Assembly (NCBI GenBank): GCA_012295275.1
Contig: CM022669.1
Location: 12,876,172 to 12,940,171, forward strand
Origin: Chrysomallon squamiferum
Lineage: Eukaryota > Mollusca > Gastropoda > Neomphalida > Peltospiridae
Direction of reading: 5' to 3'
Length of the DNA stretch: 64,000 bases
Made by a program: the position numbers and the translations under genes. The notes beneath the pieces are model-generated. The model had not been told where the DNA came from. It did not search any database and worked only from the letters and a program-made list of their open reading frames with translations. Below are positions 1-12,468 of the stretch, piece by piece. Numbering within the stretch: position 1 is the stretch's first letter; the number at the start of each line of letters is the position of its first letter.

Positions 1-239
1 TATATAAAACATTCTCATCATTCTCGTCATCATCATTATATTCTTCTTCTTCTCCATCTTCTTCTTCTTCTTCTTATAAGAAGTGAGAAAACTGGGTATT
101 CGAGTCTTTTTTAGAAGCATCCTGTAGATATATATTTTCACATCATGTCACTGATAAACAAATGATTTGGTAAACTGAACAATGGTTAGGCTAACAATGG
201 TCACAACAACAACAACAGAACTGCATAAATACCTTTTTT

Positions 240-930
240 TGATCAGCGTTACTTCTTGCGTCCCTCTTCACTGTGATTAAGTAATTATGATGACGTCATG
301 GCTTTGTTCCTTAATGTCATCATGTTATTAGACATTTGCAGTGAATATGTAAATTAAAAGCTATTTATTTATTTATTTATTTCTCTTTTGTTTGTTTGTT
401 TCATTGCTTGTTTGCTAGATTATATATATATATATATATATATGTTTACTGCCTTTGATTTATTTTCTTCCTTTCTTTCGTTTACTCTCGTTTGCTTTTC
501 TTTCACTAATTTCATTAAACAGTCCCGAAATATATTCTGAAGATGAAGATACATAAAGGGTGTCAGATGAAAACATTTCAAACGCTAGCGGAAAAATACA
601 CAGCAGTTGCTTCCCTTCAATTAGAATTGTTTTCCTGATATCTCTTATATTATTATTTTATTTTATTATATTTTTTATTTTTTATTATTATTATTTACTT
701 TTGATGAAGAGTAACAGTAGTAGTAATAGTAGTAGAACTTGAATTGGTATTGTTAGCTGCAGCAATAATAGTAGTTGTATCAGTAGCAATTGTAATAGTT
801 ACTTGTAGCATTAGTAATAGTCGATGTAATTAGCAGTAGCAGCTCATGGACTTTCTAAAGTTATATCTTGTTTCAGAAGGAAAGAATTTTTATTTAAGTT
901 AAAATTTTTAAATATAATCCTCTCTCAGTC
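240..930. repeat. Duplicated unit, copy A
   Basis: Matches copy B (1239-2200) over several blocks: gatcagcgttacttcttgcg, the tgatgacgtcatgg region, atatgtaaattaaaagct, ttcattaaacagtcccga, tgtcagatgaaaacatttca, the cagcagttgcttccctt region, and a final gttatatcttgtttcagaag-like block. Like copy B it ends in an A-rich run followed by (AAT)n. The middle carries degenerate AGT/GTA-rich DNA. Confidence 0.75.
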
Positions 931-982
931 AAAAATTAAAAAAAAAAAAATTGTAATAAAAAAAAAATTACAATAAAAAAAA

Positions 983-1023
<41 letters not shown>

Positions 1024-1238
1024 TACTCGCAAAATTAACAATCGAGGGAATAAATGATGACTCAGTCTTACGTAGCTTTGTGAACTAGTAAAATTATAAC
1101 TCGGATTAGCGGATTTGATTTTAAATCTTCATTAATATTATTTTTGCTAACATTTTTCTCATTCCTTAATCATTATGATCCTCTTCCTCTTACTCATCCT
1201 CTTCTTCTTCTTCTTCTTCTTCTTCTTCTTCTTCTTCT

Positions 1239-1665
1239 GATCAGCATTAATTCTTGCGTCCCTCTTCACCGTCATGAAGTGATTATGATGACGCCGTGGT
1301 TTTGTTTGTTAACGTCATCATGCTATCAGACCAGTGGTGCCAAATAATCGATTACAATCGATCGGTCGATGACAAAGAAAGTGTGGGTAGATCGCATGAC
1401 ACTAAAAATAGCCTAACATGCATCCTGCAAGTGCAAGTGCAAGTCATCAGACTTGTATTGAACCATATAGGTTCATGCTGTTATGCAAGGTACACCAACA
1501 TATGTTGTAAATATAACGTATACTTAGTATAAATGAGCATTTAAAACGTAGCTCGCAAGCCAAAAAAGTGTGGACACCCCTGTACTGGACATTTGTTCTA
1601 AATATGTAAATTAAAAGCTGTTTATTGGTTAATTGATTAATTATTTAATTAATTAATTAATTAAT

Positions 1666-1700
<35 letters not shown>

Positions 1701-2200
1701 TTATTTCTTTGTCTCTTTCTTTCTCTTTTCGTTTTTTTGTTTTTTGTTTCATTGCTTGTTTGCTAGATTTCTACATTTGTTTTTTGTCCTTGATTTATTT
1801 CCTTCCTTTCTTTCTTTTAATCTGGATTCTGGATTGTTTCTTTCACTAATTTCATTAAACAGACCCGACATGTATTCTGAAATTGAAGTTGCATTAAGGC
1901 TGTCAGATGAAGACATTTCAAAGGCTAGCGGAAAAAAAACACAGCAGTTGCTTCCCTTTAATTAGAATTGTTTTCCTGTTATCGTTTATTTTATTTTATT
2001 TTAATTTGTTTTTGTAGTTATGTTTGATGAATAGAAACAATAGTATTATAGAGCTGCAACAGTAGCAGTTGTAATAGTATTAGCTGTAGTATTAGTAACA
2101 GTGGTTGTCATAGCAATAACAGTTCATGGACTTTTTAAAGTTTAATTTTGTTTCAGAAGGAAAAACCATTCCTAAGTTAAAATTTTAAATATGCCCCTCT
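1239..2200. repeat. Duplicated unit, copy B, interrupted by a small transposon
   Basis: The same block order as copy A in the same orientation, about 1.0-1.3 kb further along, but with 251 extra bases at 1332-1582 where copy A has only the empty site. It also has an expanded (TTTA)n tract at about 1650-1703. It ends in poly-A and (AAT)n as copy A does, which hints that the unit itself is a retroposed or otherwise mobile repeat. Confidence 0.75.
1332..1582. mobile_element. Non-autonomous hAT-like element (251 bp)
   Basis: Left end CAGTGGTGCC; right end, reverse-complemented, CAGGGGTGTCC, followed by ACACTTTTTTGGCTTGCGAG. This is the form of the terminal sequences of many animal hAT (Charlie/Zaphod-like) elements. 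The flanking octamers are tatcagac (1324-1331) and tactggac (1583-1590). They differ only by transitions, and copy A has a single tattagac (326-333) at the same place, so this is an 8-bp target duplication with the empty site preserved. No transposase is present. Confidence 0.75.
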
Positions 2201-3200
2201 TAAAAAAAAAAAAAAAAAAGTAAAAAAAAAAAAAAAAAAATTAATAATAATAATAATAATAATAAATAATAATAAATAAATAAATAAATAAATAAATAAA
2301 TTCATTTAAAAACAATTTAAAATAAATTTAAACAAAAAAAATTAAATAAATAAATTTAAAACATGATCTAAGAAAAAGGTTCCGCGATTATTTTTTCATC
2401 TTTTTTTCTTTTTGCTTCCCTTCTGAAATTTCTGTCAGCCCCATTGATCCCCATTTCTAGAAATTGGCAGTGATCTTTTCAGTCAAATTCTATAAAATCA
2501 TCTTGAGATATGAAGAACTTCTTAATATTTTCTAGGCCAATAGACACACCCATCGATTTTCGTCTTGTATGATCTCTTAACTTTCGTCTGCAATTTTTTC
2601 TTTTTGTCACTTTTAATAAACTATTTTCATTGTGTGTTTTTGAACCACCCTATCTGTCATTCGGTCTTATATTTTTCTTGTATTTTTTTTTTTTTTTTTT
2701 TCTGTCATTTCTTGAATAATTTCATATGGAAGCTAGGAATAACGATTTCAATTTTGGTTAGAATAAAACATTTACGGTATGAGATCGTTTGCTGAACTCA
2801 CACTTGTAAAGATCAATCGCCATGTTTACTTCTGCATATCGCTTTCTGAATATGATCATATGGTACGGTCATACGGTTCGAGTTTTGCTAACGATTTTTA
2901 ATTCAGCCTGGCTAGAATGTTACTGCAAAATTAATTAAACGCTTGGATAGATTTCACAGGGTGAATCAACAGATTGCTGAACTGCTTTGAAAACTTAAGA
3001 AGAACTATCGCTGTGTTAATAAAGTAACACTGGATGATTCATATTACGCAAAAAAAAAATACTAATAATAAAAAAATAGAAATGCGTAAAAAATATATAT
3101 ATATCACTAACTACCCAAAATACAATCATTCAAACTAAAAAATATACAGAGAGAGAGAGAGAGAGAGAGACGACGAACCAAACTGGAAAGCTCGAATCTG

Positions 3201-3377
<177 letters not shown>

Positions 3378-3796
3378 CAAATTATATCAACTAAATACCG
3401 AATAACATCACAAAAAATCAGATAGCTAACACGCATCTTTCTTGATCATTTGTCACAGTTTTGTTCTGCCTTTCGACAAATGACCTTTTTAAACCGCTAA
3501 CTCTTTGCCGTTTAATGTTTAGTCAATGAAGCACATGATAAGATATTACGTTTTGATTAACTGCTCTGACTGACAAGGATCATTTTATCCTCTGGGGCAT
3601 TTGTTTGTGCGGCAAGTAAAAACTAAATCAATATCGTGTTTCAATTTCTTTTTCTTTTTTTCCTTTTTTTTTTTTTTTTGTATTACTGATATCAGCAACA
3701 AATTGTCAATGTCTGCAGTTCTTACGCTTCATATAATTTCAGTGCGGTCTTTTTTTTTTATGGTTGTATGCTAATCAAAATGATATATAATTTTGA

Positions 3797-3801
<5 letters not shown>

Positions 3802-3876
<75 letters not shown>
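3802..3876. repeat. (CT)n microsatellite
   Basis: Uninterrupted CT dinucleotides for about 75 bases. Confidence 0.95.
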
Positions 3877-3879
<3 letters not shown>

Positions 3880-4275
3880 TCTTTTTCTTCTTCTCTGCAT
3901 AAACAAGCACATATCTATCTACCTAAGTAAGTACATAAATACATACATAGACACATGCAGCATACATAACCACTGAATCCATATACTGCCTAAATGAAAT
4001 CACTCAAGTTATATTTGCAGTTTTTCGAAAATATATACCGGTGTTTAAATTCAATTTTTAGTTAGATAACATTGAAAAGAGGATGATATAAACAATTAAA
4101 AAGAGAGAAGAAAGAAACAAAGAAACAAAGAAACAAAAAAGAAACAAACGAATCGATGCGGAAAACGGAATAAAAAAGCATTAAAAAAAAAAAAAAAACA
4201 TGTATCAGAAGAAAATGGACCCAACAACACTTACATGTTTTATAAAGTGTTTTGTGATCAAAAGATAAAACGTAA

Positions 4276-4306
<31 letters not shown>

Positions 4307-4496
4307 GAAAAAAAGAAAACTGTTTTAAGTGGTAAGTTTGGGACTCTACAGATCTAAAAAGGCTGCGTTAATTTACATCAACAAATTTAATAGAGATCGA
4401 TTGTAGAAAATTGTGGCGTATACATCAAGGCTGAAAGTAAGCAATCACTGTGCATTGAACATAAGTACGTACTTAATTATCTGCTGGATTTGACTG

Positions 4497-4652
4497 ATGC
4501 TGATTTATTTTCGTCTCCAGCAATTACGGGGCAAAACTGATGGGCAAATTGCAGGGGACGAAAACCAATTTTTCTCCGAGTGTGTCCGAAAATATTTATG
4601 TCTGGCGAACTATTTCCGGGAACGACACATCAAAGTTTTCAGTAATGTCTGA
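4497..4652 (+). CDS. Small ORF of 51 residues, unknown
   Basis: ATG-initiated frame below usual length cut-offs. The translation runs MLIYFRLQQLRGK, then GDENQFFSECVRKYLCLANY and RERHIKVFSNV before TGA. A tttattttcgtctccag stretch at about 4502-4520 could instead be a splice acceptor, making the rest an exon. The composition is protein-like and richer in G+C than the surroundings, but there is no recognisable domain and nothing nearby to support a plus-strand gene. Frames this long also arise by chance. Confidence 0.12.
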   Translation: MLIYFRLQQLRGKTDGQIAGDENQFFSECVRKYLCLANYFRERHIKVFSNV

Positions 4653-4979
4653 TACGAAAGGGCAACATTTGATCGTGTGCGGACTAAACAAGAAATGAAA
4701 AGTATTGCATTACATAACTGGGAAATGATTGATTTCGGATCGAATGTCGACTATTAAATTTACGCCGATGACGGTGTTAGCGGCGGGTTGACTAAGAATA
4801 ACAACAATAACGTTATCGAGATATATGGATTATTTACAATATGTGTTTGGTGTGTATGTGTGCGCTTTTGTTTGCGTGTGCGTGTTAGTGTATTGTTGTA
4901 GTAGTGGTCAGGTGTCTTGCTGAAAAACAATATGAATAGATTCTGAATATTTACAATTATTTTCTTATAAATATGTAGG

Positions 4980-5149
4980 TATATATATATATATATAATT
5001 GGTACACACACGTATGAATGTGTATGTCTGTATGTTTCTCAATGTGGTATATGTATGTGTGTGTTTGTGTCCATGTATATATTGTACGTGTGTTTCTCAG
5101 TGTATGGTGTATGTGATGTATATGTGTAATATATATATATATATATATG

Positions 5150-5197
<48 letters not shown>

Positions 5198-5200
5198 GAT
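4980..5200. repeat. Compound (AT)n/(TG)n/(AC)n region
   Basis: atatat, tgtgtatg-rich and (AC)16-like runs (5152-5184) followed by (AT)n. The frames on both strands here are simple-repeat artefacts. Confidence 0.9.
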
Positions 5201-5839
5201 ACATACACATACCATACCCAACTGATTTTACTAATGATTTACTTCATTTCTTTCCTACCTTCTTCACCACAGAAGAAACTATTTGTCGTAAAATTTCTTC
5301 TCTACAAGTGTCTTGGGTTCAGAAGCGCTGTTTATCTGAGACAAGCTAGAACTAAGAGTACAATCGATCTACGAGAATGGATAATTTAGCATCGAGCAAC
5401 ATGAAACTATGTCCAGTTAATAACTGACCAACATGGAGGGGTCAAGCAAGGCAGGTGTCGGTGGTCACTAATTTTCCAGTTGGTCAGACTCTGGCCGGGC
5501 TGACACATGGGGCGTGTTATTGGAAACTTGATTGGTTTGTGCAGCGTTGGTAGCTAATGTCACCGGACGTTTGTCATCTTCTTGTTAATTTGCAATCACA
5601 TAGGTCAAATTTAAAACTTTAATTATTCAGAGGAAATAATTAAGAAAGATGTTACTGATGTTATTTCTCTTGTTGTTTGTTGCTGCTGTTCTTTGTTGTT
5701 GTCGTTGATTTTGATAATAACAACAGCAAAAACAAATAACTAGAAGATTAAAGAGGCAGTAATAATAATATAAACACGTTACTGCTAACATTATCATTAC
5801 TGTCGCTATTTCTGTTTTGCTGCTGTTGTTGTTGTTGTA

Positions 5840-5882
5840 ATTATCATCATTATCATCATCATCATCATCATCATCATCATCG
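5840..5882. repeat. (ATC)n microsatellite
   Basis: Repeated atc triplets; the opposite strand reads poly-Asp as an artefact. Confidence 0.9.
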
Positions 5883-7639
5883 TGATAGTAAGCGGGGTAT
5901 ACCACGATATTAAAGAAACAAGATGCAGTGCATGTAATGATTAAAAAAAAAAAAAAAAAAAAAAATCAAGCGGATTCAAAACTTTTAACGACGTTTATTT
6001 ACAAAGTACGAAATCCACAAAACTTGTGAACGTCTTGTTGATTTGTTTACCTATGTTCGTAGTCGACGTATATATGCTTACTTGATATGTCATGCTTGGA
6101 TTCTTGATTCCGCGTGTAGCAGTAAATATTTGTCTGTTTGTGTACTTGGAGGAGTGTGCCGGTGTGTGTGCATTCATGTTTGTTGTCCGACTGAGCGAGT
6201 GTTTGCCAGTACAAACTGAGTTTGTATTTCCAGGAGCGTTTGACATCATTAGTTTTAATTTGATTACGTAATGTTACTTGCTTATGTTTGTGTTTATGTG
6301 AGTGCGTGTATGCGTGTATATGTGCGTGCGTAATTTAAAAACTTTAAATTATATTTATCTCTTTTTCTTATAATTATAACTTTCGCGTTACTCCTTCAGC
6401 TGAAAGTTAATTTAGCAGCTGACTAATAACGGATGGAAAGTGCAGTCCATTCGTTATTTTCACGACGTTAATAAATTATCTTTACCATTCTCCTCAAAGA
6501 AATAATACTCTGCTGTTCAGAACAAGAATTATCTTACACAAGGACTGACAAGTACAGATCGTCTAACAGGTAAAATAATTTTCTTAACAATGTTTAAATA
6601 TTTTGACAAACGAACGCATTCGAGATAAACCAAGCAACACGTAACTTAGAAGAAAAAGGAACTGCAAAAATTCTCTGGATCACTGGCTAAGAAGATTTTT
6701 AGTAACGGGAAAAATGATATGCTCACTCGTCTGAATAATAATGTTTCTCGTTTAAACATCATTTTATCAAATGGCGGAACGCTTGCAGACAATTAGAAGT
6801 GTCACGTGGTCTGCATATGGAGAATTTCGCCGCGGCAACTTGTTTGTTTTATCGCTAAAACATATTGTGTTTATTGACGAATCTCATAAATTTTTCATTT
6901 TCCGTTAGTTTTTCTCACAAACGGATCCCGTGCAAGTAAAAGAAATTATGTATTTATGAACTGTTTTACAGTCGTGGTTATTCAGCAGATGACAAAAACA
7001 TTTGTAAGTGAATACTGTCTTTGTTTTTTTTTGGTTTTTTTTGGTCAATATTATTACGATCATTCCATTTTTAAACAGCATCATTTATGAAAAAGAAAAT
7101 AATAACAAATGTATGATTTGTTTTTGGATTTATTTTGATATAAATAAATAATAATAATAAAAATAAATAAAAAAATAAAAAAAGAGAAACAAACAAAGAT
7201 AATGTCTCATTTATTCTTTATGAATGAGCAAAATATGTGTTTACGACATATGAAAACATTTTAACGTTTGTGGTTATTAATAGACAAACGAGTGTTGTTG
7301 GTTGATGCTTTTGTATAATGATGCCATCAGAAAATAAATCTTTCATTCTAGTGATATTTTATATTTACTGACTTTTCTATGGCATATAAACAGTTCGTAG
7401 AGCAGCAGTTGGAACGACGTAAAAAAAATAAATAATAATAAAAACCCCAGTGAGACATCAATGATTACTTCTCCAGCGACTAAACAGGCCACATAATTGG
7501 TGTTAGCTTCATTCCGCTTTCTTTTTGGATTCATCATTATGTATCGTTACGTCTAAGGGGAAAAAGGAACGTAAACCTATTAAGTGAATGCTTAAGACGT
7601 GAAATCCTCTATTAAGATCAAAGATTACGACGCCAAAAA

Positions 7640-7950
7640 TTTAGTTTTAGGTTAACGCTAAAAGTGTGAAAATATCAGTCAGTTGAAATATTAAAAATGT
7701 TTTATTTGTTACCGCTTACGGTATGAAAGGTTCATTTGGTTAACGCTAAAGGTGCTAAAAAACCTGTCAAATTAAAACGTGAGGGACGGAAACCTTTTAT
7801 GAAAGTTCAATACTCTTGTTGCGAGCCAAAACCTTTTTTTACTAAACACCGCTTACGAAAGGTGAACATGTTCTGCGACATCAACGCTTGCGGGACGAAA
7901 ATCTTCGATTCTTTTCAGTCAGTTGTTCAAATTAAATTGTCGCGTTGAAA
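7640..7950. repeat. Diverged interspersed repeat around a 70-codon plus-strand frame
   Basis: The phrase ggttaacgctaaaagtg (7651) recurs as ggttaacgctaaaggtg (7737) and more weakly as atcaacgcttgcggg. cagtcagttg occurs twice, and ttaccgcttacggtatgaaagg (7710) recurs as caccgcttacgaaagg (7846). A frame at 7736-7948 reads through it, but it is probably a by-product of the repeat. Confidence 0.5.
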
Positions 7951-9073
7951 GAAAACGAAAACGTGCACCAGACGACTCGCCATTCACCACAGTGAGAAGA
8001 TAAACTATTTGCTCGTTCGGCACTTAGTCGTTTCTCAGGATTCCGCTAAATGAGATCAGGCGACCATCTTGGCTTTCGTTAATAGTGTGATGCAATTAAG
8101 CCGCCTGAAAGAGCAACTCCATCCCCAAAATAACAAATTGATTTTTGAGACTACGGAGTCTGCAGACAAGTGTGTGTAATCTCTGACACGAAGCTGTAAT
8201 AGTCACCCGCCCTGCTGTCAAAGAAATCTAACCCCTGGACACTCGATTCTGTAGTTTCTAGGTTCGTATCGCGACACAGGCTTTAAGACCTAGAGTTCTT
8301 GCTTAATGGTTTCTATGATGGTTTTTATCAGCTATTTTTCATTAAACTATCGAAAACTACCATATATAAGTAAAAAAAAAAAAAAATTAATAATAAAAAA
8401 TAAATTATAACTAAATAAAGAAAGACAATAATAATAATGAAAAAATAAAAGAAAATTTTATCCCCAAGCACAAAATTAATAAAGAAAATTGAAATATGAC
8501 TCTCAACGTAGTTGTAGTTTTTGATGTCTTTGAGACAAAACTCTTTCTCAGTGTGACAAATTGCGATGTTTTTTGTTGTTGTGTTTTTTTCATTCTTTTT
8601 TATGTTTCGTTTTATTTCATGATTATAATTAGGCATTGGGTTGTTAATTTGCATTTTTTTTGTATTTTATGCTCATGTTAGTATAGCTATTAAAGCTTTA
8701 ATTAGCAAATGCTGGAAATGTGAAGAACAGATTTCTTTCTCTTTTTCTTCTTCTCCTAATCTTTTCCTGTTTTTCTTCTTCTTCTTTCTTTCTTTCTTCT
8801 TCTTTTTCTCTCTTCTTCTTCTTGTCCTTCACTTCTTTCTTCTTCCTCTTTTATTCATTAGTCTTCTTCTTCTTATCCTCCTCATCCTTCTTTCTCTCCT
8901 TCTTCATTTTCATTCTTCTTTAAAGTTTAATATCTTTTAGTCTGGACACTATTGATGGAATCGCCAATTACAATTTCATATTCAGATCCTTCGTAATATT
9001 ACACAGGAGAAATAAAAAAAATCTTATTCCGTGTCTCTCACCTCGATCTATAACATTCCCGATCTGTCAGTGT

Positions 9074-9364
9074 TCACAGAATGCAATATGAACCTAATCT
9101 GAACCATACGTACGGTAACCAACTTATAACCATCGTTGATCTTTTCAGGAATTCTGTGCCAATATTAAAATTACCAATTCTCTCTGTAACATCTTCACCT
9201 TCGGGAACCCGGAATAAGTCGAAGCCGAATCGTTTCGCAACATCTCGTAACTTTCCTCGCTGTTGAAAATGATTAATATCTTGCTCGCTGGGTAATTGGT
9301 TTCGGAAAGTCGACGCGAGTCGGTAGAACCACTGAATAACGAGCGGTAAGGGATACTGTGATAT
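9074..9364 (-). CDS. Candidate exon: 96-residue open frame of unknown function
   Basis: Stop-to-stop frame with no ATG/GTG/TTG near its beginning, so any coding use would be as an internal or terminal exon. Seen: the minus strand carries atatcacag just before the frame (possible acceptor, exon start at 9355) and a possible donor GTAATT after the codons for VTERI. The translation contains QWFYRLAST, LPSEQDINHF, RGKLRDVAKRFGFDLF and RVPEGEDV, a balanced amino-acid mix unlike the simple-repeat ORFs around it, in a patch richer in G+C than its neighbours. I do not recognise a family. The open frame from 9355 is phase 0, which does not match the phase-1 end of the Ig2 exon, so it is not obviously part of that gene. 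It may be chance, a transposon relic or an exon of another minus-strand gene. Confidence 0.25.
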   Translation of the reverse strand: MSQYPLPLVIQWFYRLASTFRNQLPSEQDINHFQQRGKLRDVAKRFGFDLFRVPEGEDVTERIGNFNIGTEFLKRSTMVISWLPYVWFRLGSYCIL

Positions 9365-10144
9365 TCAGTTTAAATATATTACTGAAAATCCTCCTTGTGT
9401 CATGCGACTAATTTGTTAAGATTTTTTTCTTCTTTTTCTTCTTCTTCTTCTTCTTCTTTATTTTTTGTAGCTTTTGTTTATATCATTTTTTTTTTCTTTC
9501 TTTGTTTTTTTTTTTTTTTGTAAGTCTGAAAGTTAACGTGCAATTGCCGCTTTATTTTTGGTGCATCTCAGAGATCTCTCGATAAAATTTCAGTCAACGT
9601 TTTGTTAGTTGTGTTCGTTGTGTTCAAAAGTCAGTCAACGATTTTAGACGTGATATTTTCGTAATACATCTTCGATAATTAACTTCAGAATGTATTGAAT
9701 TTTAAATTTAAAAATAATTAGTTTAATGGTCATAACTTTTTATATAACAACATGAAAAAGTAGTAGGTTTGAATTCTAATTCATATTTGTTTTTTTTATT
9801 TTTAGAAAATCTTAAATAAGGTATTGAATTTGAATCTAAACATAGAGCTAAGCACGCATTTGTGTACACATATACATACCCATACACTCAAACACAGAAA
9901 CACACACACACAATCACACAATCACACAGTCATATACACATTCACGTACAGTTATACACAGACACACAATAACAACACACACACACCATGTAAATACATA
10001 CGTGAATGTGTGTGTGTGTCTGTGAAAATAAGTATATTGTAATAATCGAAATCTTTGACACTATAAAATAATGAAAGATTTTTGCATTTTTGGATCCATA
10101 AAACCTCATTTGGCAAGAGAAACTTAGATTTATTACTTTTTTAT

Positions 10145-10393
10145 TTAAATATTTATTAAACTGATTAGTCCATACATTGACCCTTGCGACTCCCCATATA
10201 GCTGAAGGGTAGAATCTTGCATTGCTGAAGGACAGAAACCAGCATCACCGCACGATCCTTGACCGTCGTCCTTTGAGGCCTGTGGCATTACTGTAACTCG
10301 GACAAAGGCAGGTTTATCTGGGAGTGTGTCGTGATCGGACACAAAGATCCTCGAAGCTTGAAAAGCAAAGCAGCTGAAGATTAGGAGTATTAA
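10145..10393 (-). CDS. Candidate terminal exon: 82-residue open frame of unknown function
   Basis: Stop-to-stop frame in a GC-richer patch. It begins with a hydrophobic run (LILLIFSCFAF), then SRIFVSDHDTLPDKPAFV, VTVMPQASKDDGQGSCG and a second Cys-containing segment, ending LISLINI before TAA, with AATAAA-like hexamers just after the stop. A cttttcaag acceptor at about 10356 would enter in phase 1, matching the phase-1 end of the Ig2 exon 22 kb upstream on the same strand. That makes it a conceivable 3' end for the Ig gene, but it has no clear GPI signal and the link is speculative. Chance is a serious alternative. Confidence 0.2.
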   Translation of the reverse strand, partial: LILLIFSCFAFQASRIFVSDHDTLPDKPAFVRVTVMPQASKDDGQGSCGDAGFCPSAMQDSTLQLYGESQGSMYGLISLINI

Positions 10394-10601
10394 TTAGCCA
10401 GGCAGAAGCATGTCCCTAGCTCCGTGTGTTATTGTTTATTGGAAACGAGCCGTTAGCTAGATGAGTGATTGCGTTACGTGAGCAGAATGCGAGCAGAGCC
10501 CGTGTTGTAGCTTGCAGGATTGTTTATTCAGTTTAAGAGAGAGAAAGAAAAAACAAGCCGATTAAAATTCCGTTGACACCCTTCGGCGTATCACAGCATT
10601 T

Positions 10602-10633
<32 letters not shown>

Positions 10634-12376
10634 AAAATGGTAATAATTAAATACGATTTATTTATTTTTTCTCACCTAATTATAATATTTATTATTATTA
10701 TTTTTTTATTATTATTATTTTTAATATAAAAGAAAGAAAGAATGAACAATAAAATTATTAAAATAAGAATAAAAAAAAGAATAGCTTATTGTACAATGAT
10801 TTCTACATTGATATTTTTAATAAAAATGACCATTTTATTGCATTTTCATACATCCAGTTTATTAGAGAAAATATTTTTTCCCTAAATGGGAAGGTGTGCA
10901 GAAAGGATTCTTGCTGTTAATGGAGGAGAACAGTCCACTTGTAATCATCACTTTATTATAACTAATAACGGTTAATATTGAAATGTACCGATGTATTGTT
11001 ACATATTCTTAGATTTCATTAGAATTCAGTGTAATGGGTTAAATCAGTTGTTTCAGTAGTAAAGTCAAAAACTCACTGAGTTGTTTAAAGAATCACATGG
11101 TTTTGCTCAAAGACTCACTGTATTAGGTGCAAAATATTTCTGGTTTTTCGTTAAAGCCTTAATGTGTTTTGTTCAGACTGAAAGGTTTGTTCAAAGAATC
11201 GCTATTTATTTTCATTTTTGTATTTTTTAATTTCTTTCTTGAAAATTACTGTTCATTTTTTTTTTTTTTTTTTTTTTTTCCGGGATTTTAGTTAAAAATT
11301 CACTGGCTGTTGTTCAAATGACAAATGAATATACAGAGAACGAGCGAGATTTTAGAAAGATATCAACAACGAAGTACCACGGCATTTTTTTTAGCAGTGA
11401 ATTGAAATATTTAATTATTCGTATCTAACAGTTTCATTAATGAGTCTGATTTCTTTCTATATAATACTTACTTTGTTACTGAACAGAATTTTATTAATAA
11501 GTGTACACTGACAGCTCAGCATATTATTAAACAAATTAACTTACAGACATTATGAAATAAATAAATAAATATAAAAACTAAAAAGTACGTATAAGAATGT
11601 AACTGTATTTCAGAAACAGAAAAGAAACTGGAAAATACTCCAATCATAACATATTAAGCCGGTAATTAATTTATAATACAACCAATATGTCTACGTCTTC
11701 GTCTTCTTCTTTCATTCATTTATTTATTTTTTATTTTTTTTTTTTTTTTTTGTATCTCGCTATAATTTATTCACTGCATTATTTGATTTCTGCTACCATC
11801 TGAGGAAGTTCTGGACTGAATTAAAGAGCGCTGTCTAGACAATAATATAAGAATAAAAGTAAAATAATTAAATATGATATTAAATATGTAGGCGCATGAC
11901 GTAGCCTTATCAAGACTCGCTCGGTGTCTGATGTATGCGTTTGTTATCAAATTCATGGAAATACCATTAGATCCTACCTCTCCCGTTTCATATTCATCGT
12001 TATAAATCTATCACTTTCTAGTCAGTGTCTATTAAGTCTTCTGGAAGTAAAACAGTTTGTATAATTAAGCCGACGCACTCCTGTAAAACCAATCTAAAGA
12101 CATTAGCGAAAGCCATCACGTAAATTTTAAGCGTTGCCTGCCGGCGATAAACCCAAAATACCAGTTCTTTCTGTATTTAGAGCGCTTTCTTTGTAAAAGA
12201 AAGAGCGAGAAAAAAAAAGAAAAAAAGTATGTGTGCTTAACGATATTTTGCACTACCTATAATCAGACGCTATTAATATGTTAGTGAAGAGTAATTGCGA
12301 CAGTTAGCCTAGTAATGAGAAAAGAAAATTGACAAAAATGTGTCATTATTTTTTTTTTATTAGTGTCGTTTTGTGT

Positions 12377-12380
<4 letters not shown>

Positions 12381-12465
<85 letters not shown>
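12381..12465. repeat. (CT)n microsatellite
   Basis: Uninterrupted CT for about 85 bases. Confidence 0.95.
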
Positions 12466-12468
<3 letters not shown>

